A stretch of 64,000 bases of DNA from assembly GCA_041490445.1 (NCBI GenBank), contig JBGPTF010000005.1, positions 62,001 to 126,000 on the forward strand, in the 5' to 3' direction. The stretch is from JBGPTF01 sp041490445. GTDB taxonomy: Bacteria > Acidobacteriota > Terriglobia > Acidiferrales > UBA7541. The notes below the pieces were generated by a model. That model was not told the DNA's origin. It searched no databases and saw nothing but the letters and a program-made list of their open reading frames with translations. Of this stretch, positions 41,509 to 49,627 are shown one piece after another (position 1 is the stretch's first letter; each line of letters starts with the position of its first letter). Made by a program: the position numbers and the translations under genes.

Positions 41509-44006
41509 GACATCGGCTGACGTGTTTGTTTCTGGCGGGATTTTTCCTGGCGGGGCTCGCGCCGGCGCGCGCCGCCGCACAGTCGCTTCCCGAGACGGTC
41601 GAGGCGATCCAGCACGCGCGCGTCACCACGCGCATTCTCTTTATCACGGCGCATCCCGACGATGAGTGGCCCAACCTGCTCGCCTACCTTTCGCATGGCC
41701 GCGGCGCCGATGTGGCGGTCTTGACCATCACCCGCGGGCAGGGAGGTCAGAATGCTATCGGGCCCGAGCAGGGCGATCAGATGGGCATCGTTCGCACTCA
41801 AGAACTCCTCTCCGCCGACAAAATCTATGGCGTCCGCCAGTTTTTCACTCGCGCGCCGGATTTCGGGTACTCGAAGAGCGCTGAGGAAGCACTGAAATTC
41901 TGGGACAACATTGCGCTCGAAGACATGGTGCGTGTCATTCGAACGTTTCGTCCGCAGATCGTCATCAACGGATGGGGTGGCATTCATGGTGGCCACGGCC
42001 AGCACCAGGCTTCCGGCATTCTGACCCCGCAGGCGGTGGCGCAGGCGGCCGACACTAGAGCGTTTCCCAGCCAGGTTGCGGAAGGACTCGAGCCCTGGTG
42101 GACACCCCTGGTTCTGCAGCCGGCGCGGGACGATACAGCAGGCGCTTTCCGCGTGCCCGTTGATGAGATTTCGGCGCTCTGGGGGAAAAGCTACATCGAA
42201 ATGGGGATTGAGGGTCGCTCGCAGCATCGGTCGCAGGGAACTCCCGCCGCTTCGGGTGCCGCATTTTTTCGCCGGCCGATATATTTGGAAGTCGCGAACG
42301 GATCAGTAGCAAGACTAACTGGCGGTCTCGAAGAATTTGCCGAGCCCATTTCGTCGCTGGCGAGCCGCTTTCCCGGTTTGCGGCCGGTTCTGCAATCGGC
42401 GTTGACGCAGGCGCAGGCGCAAATCGAGTCCGCCGGCCGCGCGGCGCTCGCGCTGAACTGGCCGGATGCGGCGAAGGATCTGGCCACGGCCGGCAACGAG
42501 ATTGTTGCTGCACGGAAAGAACTCTCCGCAGGCTCCGGCGCCGAGTCGGCCGCCGCAACCTGGGAACTCGACCGCCTCCGCGACAAGATTAATCGGGCGC
42601 TCGCGGACGTGATGGCGCTGCACTTCGAGGTGCGTGCGGATCGCCACGAATGGGTTGCTGGCGAGGAGGAATCCGTACAGGTCATCCAGGCGGACGCGCC
42701 GCGCATCGGCTCGGTGAACCTCCAGGCGACCGGGCTCGAATTGCCGGCCGGTTGGCAAATTGCGAAACAATCGGCGGAGGGACAGACGGCGCATTTTACG
42801 GTCTCGATTCCCGCGGATGCGAAGCCGTCCTCCTCGCCGGCCGATGCGATTCTGCCTTGGCCGCCGCCGTTGGTGCAGGCGGTTTTGCAGGCCAGCGTGG
42901 ACGGCTACGAATTCACAGTGAAGATCCCGGCGGTTGCGGTCCAGGCAACGTCCACGGAAGTGCTGACGTATCCGCTCGAGCTTGTGCCTGCGGTTTCGCT
43001 GACCGTGGAGCCGCGGCAAATCATCCTGCCGGAGAACAGCGCCGCCAAACAAATCGAACTGCTCGCGCGCGTTCGTTATCATGCAACCGCGGCCGCGGAT
43101 GTTGTTCCGAGCCTGGACGCGCCGGCGGGCTGGAGCGTCGCGCCGATCGCCCTGCTGCATTTCACGGGCCCCGGCGATCAACTCGTGCGTTTCAACGTGA
43201 CGCCGCCCGCGCATCCCGCCGAAGGCGCCTACGCGTTGAAGCCCTGGGCGCGCCGCGGCAGCGAGACGTTCCGCGAATCGGTTGAGCCGCTGCCTTCGCT
43301 GCCCACGCGGACTTGGACGGAGCGCGCGGACGCCGCCGTGCACGTGCTCGGCCTTGCCATGCCAGCGCATCTCCGCGTCGGCTACGTCGCCGCCGACAAT
43401 GACACCGTTCCCGATTTGTTGCGGCAACTCGGCATCAGCGTCGAGATGCTCGATGAAGTGCAGCTCGCGTTTGGCGACCTGCACCGCTTCGACGCCATCG
43501 TGATCGGCATCCGCGCCTACGAATTGTGCGCGGACGTGGCCCGCGCCAACGAGCGCTTGCTCGAATACGTCAAGCAGGGCGGCACGCTCGTCGTGCAGTA
43601 TGAACATTCGGATGTGTGGAACCGGCTGCAGCCGGCGCCCTTCCCGGCATCCATCACCGGCCAGGGGGCGCGCACGACCGATGAGAATTCGCCCGTGCGA
43701 TTTGCCGTGCCCGATAGTTCCGTGCTGAATGTTCCGAACAAGATCACGATGAAGGATTTTGAAGGCTGGGTCCAAGAGCGCGGCTTGTATTACTGGGGCA
43801 AATTCGATCCGCGCTACCAGGCCGTGCTCGCGCTGCGCGATCCCGGCGAAGACGAAGCCCTCGGCAGTCTGGTGACGGCGCGAGACGGCAAAGGCGTGTA
43901 TATCTACACCGGCCTTTCGTTCTTCCGGCAATTGCCCGCCGGAGTGCCCGGCGCCTACCGCCTGTTCGTGAATTTGCTAAGCCAGTCGAAAGCGGCGGCG
44001 CACTGA
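41505..44006 (+). CDS. Secreted PIG-L deacetylase-like protein with C-terminal GATase/ThuA-like region
   Basis: The 833-residue product has a signal peptide (LTCLFLAGFFLAGLAPARAAAQ). A PIG-L/LmbE zinc deacetylase domain (about 40-330) has AHPDDE (49-54) and a second metal region GGIHGGHGQHQASG. A beta-sandwich middle follows (about 400-610, VPAVSLTVEPRQIILPENSA). The C-terminal Rossmann-like part (LRVGYVAADNDTVPDLLRQL, FDAIVIGIRAYELCADVA, YVKQGGTLVVQYEHSD) resembles a glutamine-amidotransferase/ThuA fold without an obvious catalytic cysteine. PIG-L enzymes remove acetyl groups from N-acetylglucosamine compounds. GGAGG precedes the ATG, which overlaps the transporter stop. Confidence 0.85.
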   Translation: MRHRLTCLFLAGFFLAGLAPARAAAQSLPETVEAIQHARVTTRILFITAHPDDEWPNLLAYLSHGRGADVAVLTITRGQGGQNAIGPEQGDQMGIVRTQELLSADKIYGVRQFFTRAPDFGYSKSAEEALKFWDNIALEDMVRVIRTFRPQIVINGWGGIHGGHGQHQASGILTPQAVAQAADTRAFPSQVAEGLEPWWTPLVLQPARDDTAGAFRVPVDEISALWGKSYIEMGIEGRSQHRSQGTPAASGAAFFRRPIYLEVANGSVARLTGGLEEFAEPISSLASRFPGLRPVLQSALTQAQAQIESAGRAALALNWPDAAKDLATAGNEIVAARKELSAGSGAESAAATWELDRLRDKINRALADVMALHFEVRADRHEWVAGEEESVQVIQADAPRIGSVNLQATGLELPAGWQIAKQSAEGQTAHFTVSIPADAKPSSSPADAILPWPPPLVQAVLQASVDGYEFTVKIPAVAVQATSTEVLTYPLELVPAVSLTVEPRQIILPENSAAKQIELLARVRYHATAAADVVPSLDAPAGWSVAPIALLHFTGPGDQLVRFNVTPPAHPAEGAYALKPWARRGSETFRESVEPLPSLPTRTWTERADAAVHVLGLAMPAHLRVGYVAADNDTVPDLLRQLGISVEMLDEVQLAFGDLHRFDAIVIGIRAYELCADVARANERLLEYVKQGGTLVVQYEHSDVWNRLQPAPFPASITGQGARTTDENSPVRFAVPDSSVLNVPNKITMKDFEGWVQERGLYYWGKFDPRYQAVLALRDPGEDEALGSLVTARDGKGVYIYTGLSFFRQLPAGVPGAYRLFVNLLSQSKAAAH

Positions 44007-44053
44007 GGATCTGCCCAGCGTTGCCGCTGACGTGAGAAGTTGGATTCCTCCCG

Positions 44054-44800
44054 ATGGCAGCATCGGATCGCCAATTCGCTCCTTCTGCTTTCTCCTCGGC
44101 CCGCGAGTTCATCGAGCCAGCGACGGTGCGGATTCCCGAGGGTTGGTTCTGGATGGGCTCGAACGCGGGCCAGGACAACGAACGGCCCGTGCATCGCGTC
44201 TGGGTCGATGCGTTCGACCTGGCCGTTTGCCAGGTGACGAACGCTGAGTATGCTTGTTACCTTGCCGCCACAAGACATCGCTCCCCTCTTCACTGGCAGG
44301 ATCCGGCTTTCTCGAATCCCGCGCAGCCGGTTGTAACGGTTTCCTGGTTCGGCGCGGTTGAATACGGAGACTGGCTCAGCCGGATGACTGGGCACCACTA
44401 CCGCCTGCCCACCGAAGCCGAATGGGAGCGCGCCGCCCGCGGCGGTCTCGAAGACAAGCTTTATCCTTGGGGCGATGCGCCTCCGGAATCGCTGCCTGAT
44501 TACGCGAACAGATGGAAGACAGGTCCCGAGCCGGTGGGACAAGATGCGCCGAATGGTTTCGGATTGCGCGACATCGGCGCCAACGTCCATGAGTGGTGCG
44601 CCGACTGGTATTCGCCCGATTACTACGCCGCTTCTCCCGAACGCAACCCACAGGGCCCTGCCGAAGGAAAGCGGCGCGCCTCGCGCGGCGGTTCCTGGCG
44701 CCATTACACCAAGGTCTCGCGCTGTGCCGCCCGTTCGAGCATCCCGCCGGAATTTCAGTACGCCGACTACGGATTTCGCCTCGCGCGTGACGCCGCTTGA
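44054..44800 (+). CDS. Formylglycine-generating-enzyme family (SUMF1) protein
   Basis: The 248-residue product has the family fold pattern: VRIPEGWFWMGSNAGQDNERPVHRVWVDAF, QVTNAEYACYLA, PVVTVSWFGAVEYGDWLS, RLPTEAEWERAARGG, NVHEWCADWYSPDYY and RASRGGSWRHYTKVSRCAAR. One cysteine is present in the SRCAAR segment; the second Cu-binding cysteine of true FGE is not evident there, so it may act as a sulfatase-maturation enzyme only doubtfully, or be a related carbohydrate/C-type-lectin-like protein. No signal peptide is apparent and no sulfatase gene is nearby. It follows the PIG-L gene by 47 bases. Confidence 0.85.
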   Translation: MAASDRQFAPSAFSSAREFIEPATVRIPEGWFWMGSNAGQDNERPVHRVWVDAFDLAVCQVTNAEYACYLAATRHRSPLHWQDPAFSNPAQPVVTVSWFGAVEYGDWLSRMTGHHYRLPTEAEWERAARGGLEDKLYPWGDAPPESLPDYANRWKTGPEPVGQDAPNGFGLRDIGANVHEWCADWYSPDYYAASPERNPQGPAEGKRRASRGGSWRHYTKVSRCAARSSIPPEFQYADYGFRLARDAA

Positions 44801-44904
44801 TCGTTCCTTAGGGGCAACGCGCCACGAACGCCGGCGGAAATCTGTCTCCAGCTTTCGTGCTATTCTCCGAAAGATTCCATTCGGGGGCATGGGAAGGGGG
44901 GAAA

Positions 44905-45456
44905 ATGAATCGTCGTTGGCTCGCCGCGGGATTGATCGCGCTGCTGCTTCCCTGCGCAGCGCTGGCCGGGCAGAAAAAGAGCAAGTCGAAAGACCAGAAA
45001 AAGAACCAGCCAGCCGTCAATGCCGACGCACTGCTGCCCGACCCACAGCGGATCGACCATGAGATTTCGGAGATGCTCGGGGCCTGGCAGGTGGGGGACA
45101 CCAACCTGATGCACAGCTTCTACGCTGACGATGTCACGGTCGTCAGCGGCGAATACGAGCCGCCCCTGATGGGCTGGGCCGCCTATCTTGCCGCCTATCA
45201 GCGCCAGCGCGAGCGTCTCAGCAGTCTGCGGCTCGACCGCCACAATTCCTACATCTATACGCGAGGGGGAGTGGCCTGGGCGACCTATCAGTGGGAATTC
45301 CAAGCCATGGTGGACGGCAAACCAACCACCGCCCGGGGGCACACTACATTAGTTCTCGAGAAGCAGGGCGACCGGTGGTTGATCGTACACAACCACACCT
45401 CTGCGGTCTGTGATTCGATCACAACCGCGCCGCCGTCGCCCCATCCGGGCTCGTAG
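44905..45456 (+). CDS. Exported NTF2/SnoaL-like protein
   Basis: The 183-residue product has a signal peptide (MNRRWLAAGLIALLLPCAALAG) and a Lys/Ser linker. An NTF2-like domain follows (DHEISEMLGAWQVGDTNLMH, FYADDVTVVSGEYEPPLMGW, YQWEFQAMVDGKPTTARGHT, TLVLEKQGDRWLIVHNHTS), a DUF4440-type fold. GAAGGGGGG precedes the ATG; the longer upstream frame has no start signal. It is probably periplasmic. It resembles in design the lipoprotein at 17931. The function is unknown. Confidence 0.78.
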   Translation: MNRRWLAAGLIALLLPCAALAGQKKSKSKDQKKNQPAVNADALLPDPQRIDHEISEMLGAWQVGDTNLMHSFYADDVTVVSGEYEPPLMGWAAYLAAYQRQRERLSSLRLDRHNSYIYTRGGVAWATYQWEFQAMVDGKPTTARGHTTLVLEKQGDRWLIVHNHTSAVCDSITTAPPSPHPGS

Positions 45457-45461
45457 GTCTT

Positions 45462-45746
45462 CTAAAAATTCTTGAAGCCCTGCCAGAGCCACACCCCGGC
45501 GACCCCCAGCAGCAGGACCCCGGAAAGAACCATCAGCGTTGTGATGGGCTTGGACAGCCGTCCGATCTTCCCGACAATTTCCCGCTGTTCACGCGCCATC
45601 GCGTCGCCGGCCGCATCCAGGAAGATCTGATCTTCCTCGTGGCTTTCGAGCATGGCGCGCCAAATCAGCAGGAGAATCAGGCTGGCAGTAACTACTCCCC
45701 ACGCACCCATGAGGATGGTGAGCAGGTTCCCTTGTATCGCTTCCAT
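45462..45746 (-). CDS. Small two-helix membrane protein
   Basis: The 94-residue product has two predicted transmembrane helices (LLTILMGAWGVVTASLILLLIW and KPITTLMVLSGVLLLGVAGVWLW) and a short charged loop between (RAMLESHEEDQIFLDAAGDA). GGAGGATCC sits before the ATG. It is convergent with the NTF2-like gene, with 5 bases between the stops. No family was recognised. Confidence 0.72.
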   Translation of the reverse strand: MEAIQGNLLTILMGAWGVVTASLILLLIWRAMLESHEEDQIFLDAAGDAMAREQREIVGKIGRLSKPITTLMVLSGVLLLGVAGVWLWQGFKNF

Positions 45747-45927
45747 GGGATCCTCCGGCCCGGTGGGCCACGACGAGTCCCCGCGGTTGCCTTGGCCCGA
45801 GCGGGCCTACTGGCGGAATTATAGCACTCCCGGAGAGAAAGGGATGTCAAGCCGCTGGGGTGCTCTCGTTCAGAATGAGGGGTGACACTCAGGTCGCCCG
45901 ATACCCATGAAACGGGCGTCCGGCGCG

Positions 45928-45969
45928 AGGAATTCCGCGCCGGATTCGAGCAAGACGCCCCGCCTCTCA
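45928..45969. repeat. Repeat element R1, copy A
   Basis: The 42-base segment starting AGGAATTCCGCGC is repeated at 48049-48090 with about 37 of 42 bases identical. Together with the longer R2 repeat it brackets the restriction-modification genes. Confidence 0.75.
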
Positions 45970-46059
45970 TCCCCCGCCGGGCGGCCATCTCCTTATCGCC
46001 TCTTCGGAGTCGCACACTTCAACTTCACCAGGGGGATACGATATGAGTAGGCTCTCCCA

Positions 46060-46133
46060 CGATGCCTGTCGCGTTGACAAAGCCCCGGGCGGGCGGCAGA
46101 ATGATTTTGCTTCGTTTTCCCGCTCACTGTGCC
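46060..46133 (+). repeat. Repeat element R2, copy A: duplicated tRNA-Leu promoter region
   Basis: Seventy-four bases are repeated at 48103-48176 with two mismatches. Copy B ends inside the first bases of the tRNA-Leu gene; copy A ends after GTGCC and then diverges. So copy A carries the promoter but not the tRNA. Confidence 0.85.
46074..46102 (+). promoter_or_regulatory. Promoter within R2 copy A, facing the methyltransferase gene
   Basis: TTGACA (46074-46079), a 17-base spacer and CAGAAT (46097-46102) are identical to the promoter of tRNA-Leu in copy B. It points toward the methyltransferase gene, which starts 160 bases downstream. A second TTGACA at 46206 has no fitting -10. Confidence 0.55.
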
Positions 46134-46264
46134 AAACGATTCACGCCTAACGCGGTGCGATGCGCTTCGTTGCAGGTTTCCGGCGCGGCCAGTTCCCAAG
46201 CATTTTTGACAATCGCTACCCACAGAAGTTGAAAAGCCTCGCTGCATCGCATATCATCCAAGCG

Positions 46265-47134
46265 ATGCCGTCAACCCGGTTGGAAATCAGGAAAACAAGC
46301 CAAACCTTGCATTGGGGCGATGCCCGCGAGATGGGCTGGATTCCCGACGAATCTGTCCACTTGGTCGTAACATCTCCTCCCTATTGGACTCTGAAAGAAT
46401 ACCCTGCGAACAAGAGCCAGCTTGGGCTTGTTTCGGACTACGAAAAATTCCATGACGAGCTAGATAAGGTTTGGCGTCACTGTTTGCGCGTTCTAGTGCC
46501 GGGCGGCAGGCTGGTTTGCGTCGTTGGAGACGTTTGTCTTTCCCGTAAGAGGCATGGGCGGCACATGGTCATGCCGTTGCACGCGGATATCGTTGTCCGT
46601 TGCCGAAAAATTGGTTTCGATAACCTCACTCCGATTTTCTGGTACAAGATTTCGAACGCTCAGTATGAAGTGGAGAATGGTTCGAGTTTCTTGGGCAAGC
46701 CTTACGAGCCGAATGCGATCATCAAGAACGACGTCGAATTCATCCTGATGCTACGAAAGCCGGGCGGATACCGACAGCCCACAGAGGAGCAACGCAACAC
46801 TTCTCGGTTGACAAAAGAAGAGCACCACGATTGGTTCCAGCAAATCTGGACCATGCCGGGGGAATCCACAAGACAGCATCCAGCACCTTACCCGCCCAAG
46901 GTTGCGTACCGCCTTGTTCGAATGTTTTCCTTTACCGACGACACGATTCTGGACCCATTCATGGGTACCGGAACGACCCTCTTGGCAGCGGCTTACTGCG
47001 GAAGAAACGGCATTGGGGTTGAAATTGATGAGTCCTATTTCAAGAAATCAAAGGCTCGTCTGGAATCTGACCCGCAAGAGTTATTTCCCGAATTACGCCC
47101 ATTCGTTATCAAGCGCCGGGCTGCTGCGCGCTAA
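46265..47134 (+). CDS. Site-specific DNA methyltransferase (beta class, probably N4-cytosine or N6-adenine)
   Basis: The 289-residue product has the catalytic motif IV TSPPYW (36-41) before the AdoMet motif I DPFMGTGTT (230-238), the beta-class order; TSPPYW is common in N4-cytosine enzymes. The region between has the target-recognition segment (about 90-200). It modifies a specific DNA site to protect it from a cognate nuclease. The start ATG (MPSTRLEIRK) fits the family; the frame runs upstream into the leader. It is convergent with the gene at 47131, their stops overlapping in CTAA. Base composition is lower in GC than flanking genes. It is flanked by the R1/R2 repeats. Confidence 0.88.
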   Translation: MPSTRLEIRKTSQTLHWGDAREMGWIPDESVHLVVTSPPYWTLKEYPANKSQLGLVSDYEKFHDELDKVWRHCLRVLVPGGRLVCVVGDVCLSRKRHGRHMVMPLHADIVVRCRKIGFDNLTPIFWYKISNAQYEVENGSSFLGKPYEPNAIIKNDVEFILMLRKPGGYRQPTEEQRNTSRLTKEEHHDWFQQIWTMPGESTRQHPAPYPPKVAYRLVRMFSFTDDTILDPFMGTGTTLLAAAYCGRNGIGVEIDESYFKKSKARLESDPQELFPELRPFVIKRRAAAR

Positions 47135-47862
47135 AACCGCGCTTGGTATTCTCGGCTGATGCGAGCAAGGGCTGCTGCATAATCCTGCCTCGTCGCATTG
47201 TAGTCCACCCACTCAAACGGGAAAGGGTCTTCGTTCGTAGCGCGGTACCGCAGAACAATGAACTCGTCAAACGCGGGCGCGGCATCGACGCGTAACCGGC
47301 GCTCCGCATCACCTGCTTCTTGAAACGGGTGTAGAAATCCGCCCTTCCCCGTTGTGCGCGTTGTCCGGTCCTTTTCATAGCCCACGGTGTGAGCCGCGTG
47401 ATTGATACCGACGACTCCGACGCTGATTGCTGTTTGGCCGCCCCGCTTGAAATGCGCTACTTGCTTTAGAAGGTCACCCGTCACGCGGTCAATCTGCTTA
47501 ATCATCGCTTTGGCGAGAATTTTCACTTCGACCCCGATTTCAACGGTTGCAATCGGCCCTCGCGCCACCGCGAATCCAGCATCGGCAATTGGCCTCTCGC
47601 CCGGAATGATTTCCCCGAAGGTCCCGTCGCCCCGGCGTGCCTTGATTCCCCGCGTGCGGTTCTGCGCGTTCAGCACGCTTTCTAGGAGTCGGATTGCCTC
47701 GACCAACTTCGATGAACGGTTAATCGCGTACAAGTCCTCGTAGAGATGCATCGCCACGAAGTCGCCCTGATTGGACGAGCGATGCCTATAGATGCGGCCC
47801 TCGAACAGCCGCCGAAATTCGGTCAGCAGACGATATTCTGGATTAGGAGCGCGTTCGGTCAA
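47131..47862 (-). CDS. Putative type II restriction endonuclease (PD-(D/E)XK-like)
   Basis: The 243-residue product is paired tail-to-tail with the DNA methyltransferase, the usual layout of a type II system. A plausible catalytic strand is VEIGVEVKILAKA (Glu108, Glu112, Lys114 as E-x-K), preceded by an acidic segment (PIADAGF, Asp94) that could provide the D of PD-(D/E)XK. The rest has no family I recognise. The frame begins with TTG and no ribosome-binding site; ATG at 47751 is an alternative. Low translation would suit a toxic nuclease. The recognition site is unknown. Confidence rests mainly on context. Confidence 0.62.
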   Translation of the reverse strand: MTERAPNPEYRLLTEFRRLFEGRIYRHRSSNQGDFVAMHLYEDLYAINRSSKLVEAIRLLESVLNAQNRTRGIKARRGDGTFGEIIPGERPIADAGFAVARGPIATVEIGVEVKILAKAMIKQIDRVTGDLLKQVAHFKRGGQTAISVGVVGINHAAHTVGYEKDRTTRTTGKGGFLHPFQEAGDAERRLRVDAAPAFDEFIVLRYRATNEDPFPFEWVDYNATRQDYAAALARISREYQARF

Positions 47863-47950
47863 GGCGCAGAAATTCTACCACCAAGGATGAGTACTGGACT
47901 GCGCTATAGTACGGCAGGCTTTTCGCGGGTTCGGCCCGTGGTCGAAAACG

Positions 47951-48049
47951 ATGTCGATTACTTGGACAGAAGTGCAGGCGGGGCTCTCCATCATCGGCGG
48001 GGTGGGAGGCACACTTGGAGCCGTGGGCATGATTGTCACGATGCGATAA
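47951..48049 (+). CDS. Possible truncated membrane peptide at the repeat junction
   Basis: A 32-residue frame (MSITWTEVQAGLSIIGGVGG then TLGAVGMIVTMR) ends exactly where repeat R1 copy B begins, so it may be the stump of a longer gene cut by the rearrangement, or a small peptide. It has one hydrophobic glycine-rich helix. Weak ribosome-binding site. Low confidence that it is expressed. Confidence 0.3.
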   Translation: MSITWTEVQAGLSIIGGVGGTLGAVGMIVTMR

Positions 48050-48090
48050 GGAATTCCGCGCTGGATTCGAACAGCCCGCCCCGCCTCTCA
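48049..48090. repeat. Repeat element R1, copy B
   Basis: Matches 45928-45969. The spacing to R2 is 12 bases here against 90 in copy A, so the two flanks are not a simple tandem copy. Confidence 0.75.
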
Positions 48091-48102
48091 CCCGCACTTC
48101 GC

Positions 48103-48176
48103 CGATGCCGGTCGCGTTGACAAAGCCCCGGGCGGGCGGCAGAATGATTTTGCTTCGTTTTCCCGCGCACTGTGCC
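48103..48176 (+). repeat. Repeat element R2, copy B: native tRNA-Leu promoter region
   Basis: Matches 46060-46133 with two differences (T/G near the start and T/G in the CGCxCAC segment). It runs into the first bases of the tRNA-Leu gene. Confidence 0.85.
48117..48145 (+). promoter_or_regulatory. Promoter of tRNA-Leu(CAG)
   Basis: Consensus TTGACA (48117-48122), a 17-base spacer and CAGAAT (48140-48145), 28 bases before the mature tRNA. Confidence 0.6.
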
Positions 48177-48260
48177 CAAGTGGCGGAATTGGCAGACGCG
48201 CTAGCTTCAGGAGCTAGTTCCCGCAAGGGAGTGGAGGTTCGAGTCCTCTCTTGGGCACCA
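48174..48260 (+). tRNA. tRNA-Leu(CAG)
   Basis: The 87-base gene has acceptor stem GCCCAAG/CTTGGGC with encoded A-CCA. The anticodon arm CTAGC-TTCAGGA-GCTAG reads anticodon CAG, so it decodes CUG leucine. A long variable arm (TTCCCGCAAGGGA) and T-loop GGTTCGAGTCC are present, as expected for a class II leucine tRNA. Confidence 0.95.
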
Positions 48261-48373
48261 TTCTTTCTTCAAAAGTTATGCCGAGGCATCTCCGACGTAG
48301 GCTCTTGTAACTGAAACCTCATCGTTGCTCTCCGTTCGCTCTTCCCTTGCCCTCCATTTCTCGCGACGGTATC

Positions 48374-49627
48374 ATGGCCGGCGTGACGAAAATCTCCATT
48401 GAAGAGCAAGTGAAGGCCATCATGTTCGGCGCCGAGTTCGGGGATTCCTCCATCGGCGGTGTGATGGCGAGGGAATTGCACGATCGCCTGGTCGAATCCG
48501 CAGCCGCCAATCGCCCGCTTCGCGTCTACGCCGGCTACGATCCCAGCAAGCCCGATCTCCATCTCGGGCACTCGATCACCCTGCGCAAGCTCCGGCAATT
48601 CCAGGATTTCGGTCATCAGGTGATTTTTCTCATTGGGACGTTCACCGCCCAGGTCGGCGACACGAGCGACAAGTCCAAGGGACGTCCCCGCCTCACGGAG
48701 GAGCAAGTCTTCGCGGCGGCGCGCACCTACGCCGAGCAGGCCTTCACCATCCTCGATCGGCAGAAAACGATTGTCGCCTACAACCACGAGTGGCTGAGCA
48801 AGCTCACGATGCCCGAGTTCGCTTCAATGGCGTCGGAATTCACCGTGCAGCAGTTTCTCGTGCGCGACAATTACCAGAAACGTCTCGAAGCCAACAACCC
48901 GATCGGCCTGCACGAATTCCTCTATGCGCTGTTGCAGGGCTACGACGCGGTCTACCTCCGCGCCGACGTGCAGATTGGCGCCACCGAGCAGCTCTTCAAC
49001 ATTCTTGCCGGCCGCAAATTGCAGCAGTCCTTTGGAATGCGCCCCTGCGTCTGCATCACGTACCCGATTCTCGTGGGCACCGACGGAAAGATGCGCATGT
49101 CCAAGAGTTCCGGCAACTACGTGGGCTTGACGGAGCCTCCCGAAGAGCAATACGGCAAGGTGATGAGCATCTCCGATGAGACGATGCTCGAGTGGATCAA
49201 GTACGTCACGCGCTGGCCGGTTCCAGAAATTGAGGATCGCACGCGCCGCGTCAAGAGCGGTGAATTGCATCCGATGAAACTCAAGAAAGAGCTCGCCCGC
49301 GAGGTTGTCTCCCTGTACCACGGCGAAGAGGCAGCGGAGCGCGCCGAGCGCCATTTCGAGACCGTGCATCAGGAGCGGCAACTGCCCGAGGTTGCTGCCG
49401 AGCTTCAGATTGAAGAGCCCGTATCCATTCTGGATCTCCTCGCGCGCGTGAAAGGCGTGAAGTCACGCAGTGACGCGCGCCGCCTCCTTTCCGGCGGGGG
49501 AGTGAAGCTCGACGGCCAAGTGGTCGAGAAGCCGGAGTATCTCGTCGCAGCCAATTGCATTGTCCAGGTCGGCAAGCGGCGCTTCGTCCGCGTTCGTTTT
49601 GTGCCCGTCTCCAAGGGCGCCCTCTAG
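48374..49627 (+). CDS. tyrS: Tyrosyl-tRNA synthetase
   Basis: The 417-residue class I synthetase has HLGH (HIGH-type) in DLHLGHSITLRKLRQ, a KMSKS-type RMSKSSGN, and a C-terminal S4 RNA-binding domain (about 350-410, SRSDARRLLSGGGVKLDGQV). It charges tRNA-Tyr. Length and motifs match the TyrS2/TyrZ-like branch (ADVQIGATEQLFNILAGRKL). The ATG of MAGVTKISIEEQ was chosen over the upstream TTG at 48347. It lies just downstream of tRNA-Leu on the same strand. Confidence 0.95.
   Translation: MAGVTKISIEEQVKAIMFGAEFGDSSIGGVMARELHDRLVESAAANRPLRVYAGYDPSKPDLHLGHSITLRKLRQFQDFGHQVIFLIGTFTAQVGDTSDKSKGRPRLTEEQVFAAARTYAEQAFTILDRQKTIVAYNHEWLSKLTMPEFASMASEFTVQQFLVRDNYQKRLEANNPIGLHEFLYALLQGYDAVYLRADVQIGATEQLFNILAGRKLQQSFGMRPCVCITYPILVGTDGKMRMSKSSGNYVGLTEPPEEQYGKVMSISDETMLEWIKYVTRWPVPEIEDRTRRVKSGELHPMKLKKELAREVVSLYHGEEAAERAERHFETVHQERQLPEVAAELQIEEPVSILDLLARVKGVKSRSDARRLLSGGGVKLDGQVVEKPEYLVAANCIVQVGKRRFVRVRFVPVSKGAL

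Noticed and set aside
40057..41580. 507-codon open frame on the minus strand
   Set aside because: Antisense to the APC permease, charged and motif-free, while the plus strand gives a perfect membrane transporter.
42315..43931. 538-codon open frame on the minus strand
   Set aside because: Antisense to the PIG-L-like gene, His/Arg-rich and without motifs.
45895..45918. CGCCCG/CGGGCG inverted repeat upstream of the R-M cassette
   Set aside because: Only 6 bp in GC-rich DNA, no T-run; not reported as a terminator.
45900..48260. Possibility that the R-M island is a transposon or integron cassette
   Set aside because: No transposase, integrase or attC-like site was found between the repeats, and the repeats lie upstream of the tRNA rather than at its 3' end as for typical integrases.
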